From Clostridiaceae bacterium (GTDB taxonomy: Bacteria > Bacillota > Clostridia > Saccharofermentanales > UBA5734), in NCBI GenBank assembly GCA_012729935.1, contig JAAYBY010000003.1, positions 1 to 8,619 of the forward strand: DNA of 8,619 bases, given 5' to 3'. Under the pieces are notes generated by a model. It searched no databases, had not been told where the DNA came from, and was given only the letters and a program-made list of their open reading frames with translations. Each line of letters opens with the position of its first letter. Positions within the stretch are counted from its first letter, which is position 1. The translations under genes and the position numbers were made by a program. This document shows positions 1 through 4,589 of the stretch, one piece after another.

Positions 1-39
1 CGTGAAAGGGCGATGTCTTGACCGCTTGACCAACGGGCC
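1..39 (-). tRNA. tRNA-Glu (anticodon UUC), 5' part only
   Basis: The reverse complement begins GGCCCGTTGGTC and continues through a D arm into an anticodon loop CTTTCAC, giving anticodon TTC (positions 4-6), which decodes Glu. The gene is cut by the window edge just after the anticodon loop, so the variable and T arms are missing. It starts 3 bp after the CCA end of tRNA-Met, so the two are almost certainly co-transcribed and processed from one precursor. Identity rests on the 5' half and the loop only. Confidence 0.85.
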
Positions 40-42
40 ATA

Positions 43-119
43 TGGTAGCGGCGGTCGGATTTGAACCAACGACACTTCGGGTATGAACCGAATGCTCTTG
101 CCAACTGAGCTACGCCGCC
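43..119 (-). tRNA. tRNA-Met (anticodon CAU), elongator type
   Basis: The reverse complement folds into a full cloverleaf of 77 nt including an encoded CCA (43-45). The acceptor arm GGCGGCG pairs with CGCCGCT (pair 1-72 is G-U), and the D stem is GCTC/GAGC. The anticodon stem TTCGG/CCGAA closes a loop TTCATAC with CAT at 83-85, and the T arm is GTTGG-TTCAAAT-CCGAC. The paired 1-72 position and GGCGGCG start argue for elongator Met rather than initiator tRNA. A CAU tRNA could also be the lysidine-modified Ile2 type, but the sequence resembles Gram-positive elongator Met tRNAs as I remember them. Confidence 0.95.
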
Positions 120-155
120 GCGCTATTAGTGCTTCAATGCTCAAGGTGCCCCATG

Positions 156-185
156 ATTCTACCAGTTGACAGACTGCTTTGTCAA
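156..185 (-). promoter_or_regulatory. Promoter of the tRNA-Met/tRNA-Glu array
   Basis: On the minus strand a perfect -35 TTGACA (180-185) is followed, 18 bp later, by TAGAAT (156-161). A TG dinucleotide one base before it makes an extended -10. Transcription should begin near 149, leaving about 30 nt of leader before tRNA-Met. This shows that the tRNAs have their own promoter and do not depend on read-through from rplL. Confidence 0.8.
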
Positions 186-313
186 GGATTATTCGCGAAA
201 GTTTTTCAGCCGATCTATGAATAATTTTGTGATATATCTATCAACAATCAAACAGGGGATCAACTCTATTATGACCTGTTTTAACACTTCGTCAGTTATT
301 GATACATTATAGT

Positions 314-354
314 ATGTCAGGGTGTACGATTAATATATCAATACACCCTGACAT
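314..354 (-). terminator. Probable transcription end after rplJ-rplL (13-bp inverted repeat)
   Basis: Positions 314-326 are perfectly complementary to 342-354 (arms ATGTCAGGGTGTA and TACACCCTGACAT), with a 15-nt AT-rich loop in which GAT/ATC can add three pairs. It lies 67 bp past the rplL stop and before the tRNA promoter, where a terminator is expected. The run after the stem on the minus strand is AT-rich (ACTATAATG) but is not a clean U tract. It may therefore be a Rho-assisted or 3'-end-stabilising hairpin rather than a canonical intrinsic terminator. Confidence 0.6.
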
Positions 355-421
355 CAGTTCAGTTAACGGACAATCTGTGATCCTGTTTCGGTTTGAGTGA
401 CTGTTCCGTCAGTTTCACACC

Positions 422-799
422 TTATTTGATTTCGACTTCTGCTCCGGCATCCGTCAGTTTTTTGGCGATGCTGTCTGCATCCTCTTTGCTGATATTTTCT
501 TTGACCGGCTTCGGTGCACTGTCAACGAGTTCTTTGGCTTCTTTGAGTCCCAGACCTGTCAGTTCACGGACAGCCTTGATGACAGGAATCTTGCTCGCTC
601 CAGGAGCTTTAAGAACGACTGTGAATTCTGTCTGTTCTTCAGCAGGTGCCTCAGCGGCAGCGCCGGCAGCCGGTGCAGCAGCCATAGCAGCAGCCGATAC
701 GCCGAACTCTTCTTCAAGTGCTTTAACCAGCTCGGACAACTCGATTACTGATAATGCTTTGACTTCTTCAATTAAGTTACTTACTTTTTCACTAGCCAT
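422..799 (-). CDS. rplL: 50S ribosomal protein L7/L12
   Basis: This is the flexible stalk protein of the large subunit, which recruits and stimulates the translational GTPases. It binds as dimers to the L10 C-terminal helix. The 125-aa product has an N-terminal helical dimerisation domain (about 1-35), an Ala/Pro/Glu-rich hinge (about 37-58), and a C-terminal domain carrying the family pattern VIKAVRELTGLGLKEAKELV for factor binding. Start choice: ATG at 799 has GGAGGG 7 nt upstream. An in-frame ATG five codons earlier lies on top of that ribosome binding site and is unlikely to be used. It follows rplJ by 24 bp with its own strong site, consistent with L12 being made in excess over L10. It is followed by an inverted repeat and tRNAs rather than rpoB. 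Confidence 0.98.
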   Translation of the reverse strand: MASEKVSNLIEEVKALSVIELSELVKALEEEFGVSAAAMAAAPAAGAAAEAPAEEQTEFTVVLKAPGASKIPVIKAVRELTGLGLKEAKELVDSAPKPVKENISKEDADSIAKKLTDAGAEVEIK

Positions 800-823
800 G
801 TTAATACCCTCCATCAGTTGGAA

Positions 824-1375
824 TTATAATGTTGCTTCTGCAGTTGCGGCAACTTCGGCTGTTTCTTCGCCGGTCGCACCGCCTTCTTTTTTCTCTTTGA
901 TTGCGTTCAGGACAATTGCCAGACTTGTAATTGGATATAACAATCCAAATACCAGCTGACCATACAGGACTTCAGGCTCTGGGATGGTGGCAAGCCGGTT
1001 AATGTCTTCAAGTGTTGCCACACGGCCTTCAATGACACCACCTTTGATCTGAAAACGATCGAATTTCTTCTCGAAATTTTTCAACACTCTGGATGGTGCA
1101 ATGATTTCATCTTTACTATAGGCAACCGCGGTCGGTCCCTGCAGGATATCCTCGAGTCCCTCTAATCCAGCCTTTTCAAGCGCTCTAGATGACAGGGAAT
1201 TCTTGATTACCTGATAAGTCACGCCGGCCTTACGAATAGCCGTACGCATTTCGGTATCCTCTGCGACGGTTAGACCACGGTAATCGGCAAAAACAATTGA
1301 CTGAGCCTGACTAAACTCGTCAGCCAGATTTTCAACAATTTTTTGCTTTGCTTCCAGTACCTTTTTGCTGGGCAT
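824..1375 (-). CDS. rplJ: 50S ribosomal protein L10
   Basis: This protein forms the base of the L7/L12 stalk. It binds 23S rRNA with L11 and holds L12 dimers on its C-terminal helix. The 183-aa product starts MPSKKVLEAKQKIV and has the conserved N-terminal region around FADYRGLTV (about 30-38), then TYQVIKNSLSSRAL and the PTAVAYS segment. The L12-binding helix is followed by a Glu/Ala/Thr-rich C-terminal tail that is slightly longer than in short homologues. AAGGAGGG lies 5 nt before the ATG. The upstream leader has a promoter and a terminator-like hairpin, so expression is probably set by L10(L12) binding to its own mRNA, as known for this family. Confidence 0.97.
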   Translation of the reverse strand: MPSKKVLEAKQKIVENLADEFSQAQSIVFADYRGLTVAEDTEMRTAIRKAGVTYQVIKNSLSSRALEKAGLEGLEDILQGPTAVAYSKDEIIAPSRVLKNFEKKFDRFQIKGGVIEGRVATLEDINRLATIPEPEVLYGQLVFGLLYPITSLAIVLNAIKEKKEGGATGEETAEVAATAEATL

Positions 1376-1523
1376 ATAATCCCTCCTTTTCTTTAAATAA
1401 ACCCCCCACGCCTGTCGACGTGAGGGGCAGAAAACACTTTTTCCGGTTTCCCGGACTGTTCTGCGGCCTCGGCAGGACGGCTAACGTTTATTCCCTTGCG
1501 GAATCCTGCGGTCTTGGGCAAGC
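1376..1523 (-). promoter_or_regulatory. L10 leader: structured autoregulatory 5' UTR of rplJ-rplL
   Basis: The roughly 150-nt leader between the promoter and rplJ is rich in secondary structure. On the minus strand GCAGGA (1504-1509) pairs with TCCTGC (1472-1477). This encloses a TTCC/GGAA hairpin (1491-1503), then comes a TCCGG-GAAA-CCGGA tetraloop hairpin (1442-1455), and last the terminator at 1402-1427. The position and the element CCTGCCGAGG resemble the L10 leader family known in Firmicutes and other bacteria, where L10(L12) binding controls expression. The pairings are seen directly. Assignment to the family is by position and resemblance, without a covariance-model search. Confidence 0.75.
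1395..1427 (-). terminator. Attenuator-type intrinsic terminator in the rplJ leader
   Basis: On the minus strand CCCCTCACG (1419-1427) pairs over 9 bp, with one G-U pair, with CGTGGGGGG (1402-1410) around an 8-nt loop. TTTATTT (1395-1401) follows. It ends 19 bp before the rplJ start and overlaps no gene, which is the classic layout of a leader attenuator. By analogy with Bacillus rplJL, a fraction of transcripts would stop here, and L10(L12) excess would raise that fraction. Confidence 0.8.
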
Positions 1524-1529
1524 TTGGAT

Positions 1530-1558
1530 AGTCTAACGACTTTATTCAATTCTGTCAA
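1530..1558 (-). promoter_or_regulatory. Promoter of rplJ-rplL
   Basis: A perfect -35 TTGACA (1553-1558) stands 17 bp from a -10 TAGACT (1530-1535, four of six consensus bases) on the minus strand. The -35 begins 3 bp after the rplA stop codon. Transcription should start near 1523, at the head of the structured leader. This lets L10/L12 be regulated separately from L11/L1, although read-through from rplA remains possible because no terminator lies between them. Confidence 0.75.
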
Positions 1559-1561
1559 GTA

Positions 1562-2254
1562 TCAAACCATCTTGCTGGCGTTGACCTTGATACCCGGTCC
1601 CATTGTAGAGGTCAGTGTGACGCTCTTTAGATACTGGCCTTTTGCAGCAGATGGTTTGGCCTTAATAATCGCGCTCATCAACACCTTGAAGTTCTCATAA
1701 AGCTTTTCCTGTCCAAAGGAGGCTTTTCCGATGATGCAGTGAATGATGTTTGTCTTGTCCAGCCTATACTCAATCTTACCGGCTTTAATTTCTTCGATCG
1801 CCTTTGTAAGATCCATTGTGACTGTACCGGACTTCGGGTTCGGCATCAGTCCTTTTGGCCCGAGTACACGACCCAGTCGACCGACAACACCCATCATATC
1901 CGGTGTTGCAACGATAACATCGAAATCAAACCAGTTCTCTTTCTGGATTTTCTCAACCAGATCCTCAGCCCCGACAAAATCAGCCCCGGCAGCCGTTGCC
2001 TCGTCTGCCTTGGGTCCTTTTGCAAAAACAAGGACACGTTTGGTACGGCCTGTTCCGTGCGGCAGTACAACTGCGCCGCGGACCTGCTGGTCTGCATGAC
2101 GCGAATCAACGCCCAGTCGGATATGCAATTCAACAGATTCGTCGAACTTTGCCTTTGAGACCTTTTGAACGAGCTCAATCGCCTCGGCCGGGTCATATTG
2201 AACAGTCCGGTCAATCAGCTTGGCAAGGTCCTGATATCTTTTACCTCGTTTCAT
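1562..2254 (-). CDS. rplA: 50S ribosomal protein L1
   Basis: L1 forms the mobile L1 stalk at the ribosomal E site, helps release deacylated tRNA, and in many bacteria represses its own rplK-rplA mRNA. The 230-aa product is full length. It has the N-terminal basic start MKRGKRY, the segment VELHIRLGVDSRHADQQVRG, the domain II core around VVGRLGRVLGPKGLMPNPK, and the L1 signature near IGKASFGQEKLYENFKVLM. AAGGAG lies about 9 nt before the ATG. The gene follows rplK by 23 bp, so the two are co-transcribed and probably co-regulated. Confidence 0.98.
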   Translation of the reverse strand: MKRGKRYQDLAKLIDRTVQYDPAEAIELVQKVSKAKFDESVELHIRLGVDSRHADQQVRGAVVLPHGTGRTKRVLVFAKGPKADEATAAGADFVGAEDLVEKIQKENWFDFDVIVATPDMMGVVGRLGRVLGPKGLMPNPKSGTVTMDLTKAIEEIKAGKIEYRLDKTNIIHCIIGKASFGQEKLYENFKVLMSAIIKAKPSAAKGQYLKSVTLTSTMGPGIKVNASKMV

Positions 2255-2277
2255 ATGCTTTCGCTCCTTCCGGCTCC

Positions 2278-2706
2278 TCAGTCGTCAACAACGACGATGC
2301 CCATGCTTCGTGCGGTTCCTGCGACCATGCGGGCGCAAGATTCGATGTCCGACGCATTCGTGTCGACCATTTTAATCTGGGCGATTTTCAGAACCTCAGA
2401 ACGAGAAATTTTTGCGACTTTCTCTCGATTGGGTCTCCCGGATGCGTTTTCAATGTTACATGCCTTTTTCAGAAGCACCGGTACCGGAGGAGTTTTAGTA
2501 ATGAAAGAGTAGGATCGATCTGCGTAGATCGTGATAACGACTGGAATAATCAGTCCGACATCCTTAGCTGTTCTCTCATTAAATTCCTTGACAAACATAG
2601 CGATGTTAACACCATGCTGACCAAGGGCTGGTCCTACCGGCGGCGCTGGCGTAGCTTTGCCTGCGGGAATCTGAAGTTTGACATAACCCGTGACTTTCTT
2701 TGCCAT
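2278..2706 (-). CDS. rplK: 50S ribosomal protein L11
   Basis: L11 binds the GTPase-associated region of 23S rRNA at the base of the L10/L12 stalk. It is the target region of thiostrepton-class antibiotics and is needed for RelA-type stringent activation. The 142-aa product begins MAKKVTGYVKLQIPAGKATP. It carries the proline-rich N-terminal element APPVGPALGQHGVNI and the C-terminal RNA-binding domain ending in the family pattern ARMVAGTARSMGI. Start choice: ATG at 2706 has GGGAGGT 8 nt upstream and gives the normal family N-terminus. An in-frame ATG 24 codons earlier would add residues foreign to L11 and has no better site. Confidence 0.98.
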   Translation of the reverse strand: MAKKVTGYVKLQIPAGKATPAPPVGPALGQHGVNIAMFVKEFNERTAKDVGLIIPVVITIYADRSYSFITKTPPVPVLLKKACNIENASGRPNREKVAKISRSEVLKIAQIKMVDTNASDIESCARMVAGTARSMGIVVVDD

Positions 2707-2747
2707 ATACGGCCACCTCCCATTAATAATGAATCGTTCTATCTGCA

Positions 2748-2773
2748 ATTCGTCCGCACAGGTGCTGACGAAT
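2748..2773 (-). promoter_or_regulatory. Hairpin in the rplK leader, candidate autoregulatory site
   Basis: On the minus strand ATTCGTC (2767-2773) pairs perfectly with GACGAAT (2748-2754). After an A-G mismatch, GCA/TGC adds three pairs around a 4-nt loop. The element lies 41 bp before the rplK start and is not followed by a U tract, so it is not a terminator. In many bacteria L1 represses rplK-rplA by binding a hairpin with an internal irregularity in this leader, so that is the obvious role. I cannot show a match to the L1 site. Confidence 0.35.
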
Positions 2774-2807
2774 AACATTCAATTTAATAACTGCTGCAAT
2801 GTATCTT

Positions 2808-2822
2808 AGACAGATGCTGTCT
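2808..2822 (-). repeat. Small palindrome after the nusG stop codon
   Basis: AGACAG-CAT-CTGTCT forms a 6-bp stem with a 3-nt loop 5 bp beyond the nusG stop. No T tract follows on the minus strand. It may mark an mRNA processing or 3'-end stabilising point between nusG and rplK. It may also be chance. Confidence 0.3.
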
Positions 2823-2827
2823 GCTGA

Positions 2828-3364
2828 TCAAATGCGCAGAATCTGGGTCAATTCCAGCTCGACTGGTGTTTCACGGCCAAACATGGAAACCAGAACACGA
2901 ACTTTTTTCTTGTCCAAATTAATCTCTTCAACCGTTCCGATGAAACTTTCAAGCGGCCCGTTGATCACTTTGACGGAATCACCGATACCATAATCGACAA
3001 CCGGTTCCCAGGCTGATTCCAAGCCCATCAGCATCAGCTCTTCTTCTGTTAAAGGTGTTGGTTTAGAGCTGGATGGTCCAACAAAGCCCGTCACGCCGCG
3101 CGTATTCCGGACAATGTACCAGATTTCATCGGTTAGTACCATCTTGACCAGAACGTATCCCGGATAGATTTTTCGCTGTGTGACCTTTTTCTTTCCGTCT
3201 TTAATTTCAACCTGCTCCTCCATCGGAACAGATACTTCCTGTATGTAATCCTGTATGCCTCGATTTTCGACGATTCGCTCCAGGGTAACCTTAACTTTGT
3301 TTTCATACCCGGAATAGGTATGAACAACATACCACTTGGCTTCCATGGAGGTTTCTTCGACCAT
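2828..3364 (-). CDS. nusG: Transcription termination/antitermination factor NusG
   Basis: NusG binds the RNA polymerase clamp helices, modulates pausing and Rho termination, and couples transcription to translation. The 178-aa product has an NGN domain (about 9-115) with KWYVVHTYSGYENKV, KIYPGYVLVKM and RNTRGVTGFVG. The C-terminal KOW domain (about 127-178) has NGPLESFIGTVEEI and MFGRETPVELELTQI. There is no domain II insertion. The ATG at 3364 is preceded by AAAGGAG about 10 nt upstream. The internal Met7 lacks such a site, so the longer start is chosen. It follows secE by 70 bp, the usual order. Confidence 0.97.
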   Translation of the reverse strand: MVEETSMEAKWYVVHTYSGYENKVKVTLERIVENRGIQDYIQEVSVPMEEQVEIKDGKKKVTQRKIYPGYVLVKMVLTDEIWYIVRNTRGVTGFVGPSSSKPTPLTEEELMLMGLESAWEPVVDYGIGDSVKVINGPLESFIGTVEEINLDKKKVRVLVSMFGRETPVELELTQILRI

Positions 3365-3410
3365 AGCTGATTATCTCCTTTGTCCAGGCGTAGAGCCCAT
3401 CTGTCAGCAG

Positions 3411-3436
3411 AACACCGGCAACTTGCCGGCAGTGTT
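3411..3436 (-). repeat. GC-rich hairpin overlapping the secE stop codon
   Basis: On the minus strand CCGGC (3425-3429) pairs with GCCGG (3415-3419) around a 5-nt loop. AACA/TGTT adds an outer helix after a 3-nt bulge. It begins inside the secE stop codon and is not followed by a U tract, so it is unlikely to be an intrinsic terminator. It could be an mRNA processing or stability element that sets the secE:nusG ratio. Confidence 0.35.
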
Positions 3437-3812
3437 AATCTGCTGTTGTTTCAGATGATTCCGCCAGGGTTGTCGTTGCATCTGTTGGTGCAACGGTTGT
3501 TTGAGTTGTTGTATTTGTCGTTGGCGTCTGGGAATAAAATCCGACGCTGTTGAGAATACCGCCTAAAACAGAATCAATAATAAACAGAGCGATCCCGATT
3601 ATCAGACAAATAGCCAAAACGGTAGCCGTACTTTGGATCAACTTCTTCCGATCAGGCCAGACGACACGTTTCATCTCTGCCTTCAGGTTACTCGCAAATG
3701 TTTTGAGTTTTTTGCCGGTCTTGACAAAAAAAGCAATGATCTTTTGCAAGAAATTCTTTCTGGCAGGTGCTTTCTTAATGATCCGGCTTTCTTGATTCTT
3801 CTTCTGAGCCAT
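3435..3812 (-). CDS. secE: Preprotein translocase subunit SecE
   Basis: SecE is the clamp-like essential partner of SecY in the protein export channel of the cytoplasmic membrane. The 125-aa product has a basic N-terminal region, the amphipathic SecE motif KAEMKRVVWPDRKKL (about 44-58) and one membrane span (about 63-85). That is the short, single-span form rather than the three-span form of E. coli. The C-terminus is odd: a Thr/Ala/Ser-rich low-complexity tail of about 30 residues (about 95-125, with runs such as TNTTTQTT), longer than the compact Gram-positive SecE proteins I know. Start: ATG at 3812 has AAGGA 9 nt upstream. A GTG two codons earlier is too close to that site. The gene lies 31 bp after rpmG. 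Confidence 0.95.
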   Translation of the reverse strand: MAQKKNQESRIIKKAPARKNFLQKIIAFFVKTGKKLKTFASNLKAEMKRVVWPDRKKLIQSTATVLAICLIIGIALFIIDSVLGGILNSVGFYSQTPTTNTTTQTTVAPTDATTTLAESSETTAD

Positions 3813-3843
3813 CTTCACACATCCTTATTCGCACACGACTGAA

Positions 3844-4008
3844 TTATTTGGTTTCACGGTGCTCCGTATGCTTGCGGCAAAATCTGCAATACTTCTTCAT
3901 CTCCATACGGTCAGGAGAATTCTTTTTATTTTTCTTCGTGTCATAGTTACGCTGTTTGCACACTGTGCAGGAAAGCGTAATTCTATCACGAACACCTGCT
4001 TTCGCCAT
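3844..4008 (-). CDS. rpmG: 50S ribosomal protein L33 (zinc-ribbon, C+ form)
   Basis: This small large-subunit protein sits near the E site. Translating the minus strand from ATG at 4006-4008 to TAA gives 54 aa starting MAKAGVRDRITLSC and ending HTEHRETK. Two CxxC pairs (Cys14/Cys17 and Cys41/Cys44) form the zinc site, so this is the zinc-dependent C+ paralogue type. Some Firmicutes also carry a cysteine-free copy used under zinc limitation. The ribosome binding site GGAGGTGA 8 nt before the ATG is near-perfect. rpmG-secE-nusG is a classic Firmicutes order, and this is the first gene after the 4082-4110 promoter. Confidence 0.97.
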   Translation of the reverse strand: MAKAGVRDRITLSCTVCKQRNYDTKKNKKNSPDRMEMKKYCRFCRKHTEHRETK

Positions 4009-4214
4009 TTTGATCGTCACCTCCGCGTGATCGGTTTAGAGTCTTCACATAAAAAAAGAGCCTTTTTGGACAAGCAAACGAATAATATCACAGGCGCATT
4101 CATTTGTCAAACAAATCCACCTCAAAAGCTGCTGAAATAATGTACGTGTCCCGGGTGCCGTCCTCTCTTCGACACAATGTTTATAACGGCTGCTATAAGA
4201 TAGGAGCGACCCTG
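4009..4214. other. Intergenic region between hisE and rpmG
   Basis: No gene is seen. On the minus strand the order is a weak AT-only inverted repeat just after hisE (TTATA/TATAA within 4180-4202), about 70 bp with no clear terminator, the promoter at 4082-4110, and an rpmG leader with a U7 run (4051-4057). The absence of a GC-rich stem with U tract means his transcripts may read into the ribosomal operon or end by Rho. Confidence 0.6.
4082..4110 (-). promoter_or_regulatory. Strong promoter of rpmG-secE-nusG-rplK-rplA
   Basis: On the minus strand a perfect -35 TTGACA (4105-4110) is separated by exactly 17 bp from TATTAT (4082-4087, five of six). TG one base upstream of it adds an extended -10. 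Transcription should begin near 4075, leaving a leader of roughly 65 nt before rpmG. It is the best promoter in the window, as expected for translation-machinery genes. Confidence 0.85.
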
Positions 4215-4502
4215 TCATCGCCGCTTGCGCAGCTCCTGTTCAATCTGATCAAACGTGACATTCTGTTCAACGAGCAATACACACAGATGATAGAGGAGAT
4301 CTGCTGTTTCATAAACGACCTCGTCCTGGTGCGCATTTTTCGCCGCGATAATCACTTCTGCTGATTCTTCGCCTATTTTTTTGCAAATCTTATCGATCCC
4401 CTTATCCAGCAGATAGTTGGTGTAGGAACCTTCCTTCGGATGATCCCGGCGATCACAGACAACCGCATACAGCTCATCCAGCATATTCCCAATTTGACTC
4501 AT
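4215..4502 (-). CDS. hisE: Phosphoribosyl-ATP pyrophosphatase HisE (stand-alone)
   Basis: HisE catalyses the second step of histidine synthesis, hydrolysing phosphoribosyl-ATP to phosphoribosyl-AMP and pyrophosphate. The 95-aa all-helical product belongs to the MazG-like pyrophosphatase superfamily. Metal-binding acidic residues lie in KKIGEESAEVIIAAKN (Glu45, Glu46, Glu49) and ETADLLYHLCVLL (Glu65, Asp68), and SYTNYLLDKG is the typical N-terminal segment. GAGGT lies 6 nt before the ATG at 4502. It is the last his gene here, 87 bp after the hisF-hisI fusion. HisE is often fused to HisI in other bacteria. Here it is separate, and HisI is joined to HisF. Confidence 0.96.
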   Translation of the reverse strand: MSQIGNMLDELYAVVCDRRDHPKEGSYTNYLLDKGIDKICKKIGEESAEVIIAAKNAHQDEVVYETADLLYHLCVLLVEQNVTFDQIEQELRKRR

Positions 4503-4563
4503 TTCATGACCTCGCTTTCAATGACAGCAACTCAACATGTGAACAGCATTTCGGTGTACTCTG

Positions 4564-4587
4564 ATTATAACTGAAAACGTTGTTCAT
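4564..4587 (-). promoter_or_regulatory. Possible weak internal promoter before hisE
   Basis: A perfect -10 hexamer TATAAT (4564-4569) lies in the 87-bp gap upstream of hisE, with GTAACA (four of six against TTGACA) 18 bp further upstream on the minus strand. This could give hisE some independent expression. The -35 is weak and overlaps the stop codon region of the fusion gene, so it may be chance. Confidence 0.25.
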
Positions 4588-4589
4588 TG

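Larger units (their letters stand above)
120..421. other. 302-bp intergenic region between rplL and tRNA-Met
   Basis: No plausible gene is seen on either strand. The stretch holds a 13-bp inverted repeat after rplL (314-354), a weaker 7-bp inverted repeat (250-256 with 275-281, AAACAGG/CCTGTTT, 18-nt loop) and the tRNA promoter (156-185). The weaker repeat is followed on the minus strand by a fairly T-rich run and could be a second transcript end, but this is only suggestive. The region is AT-rich compared with the flanking genes, as expected of an operon boundary. Confidence 0.7.

Noticed and set aside
306..311. TATAAT hexamer on the minus strand just after the 13-bp inverted repeat
   Set aside because: No acceptable -35 lies 16-18 bp upstream, and the tRNA promoter at 156-185 is far better.
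366..410. ACGGA/TCCGT inverted repeat just after rplL
   Set aside because: It is only 5 bp with a loop of more than 30 nt and no U tract. The 13-bp repeat downstream explains the transcript end better.
393..959. Long plus-strand open frame of 188 codons across rplL and rplJ
   Set aside because: It lies antisense to two certain ribosomal protein genes. Its Ser/Ala-rich composition is the shadow of Ala- and Glu-rich codons on the other strand. No ribosome binding site or family resemblance is seen.
1996..2775. Plus-strand open frame of 259 codons across rplA and rplK
   Set aside because: It is antisense to rplA and rplK, which are complete and unmistakable. The predicted protein has no recognisable domain and spans the intergenic gap by chance.
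2805..2832. TTGATC-17 bp-TAAGAT as a promoter for rplK on the minus strand
   Set aside because: Both hexamers match the consensus at only four of six positions, and the site overlaps the nusG stop and a palindrome. Read-through from the strong upstream promoter is sufficient.
4051..4067. AAAAAG-GCT-CTTTTT-like repeat with a U7 run in the rpmG leader
   Set aside because: The stem is only A-T plus one G-C pair with a 3-nt loop, too weak for an intrinsic terminator, and it sits just after a strong promoter start.
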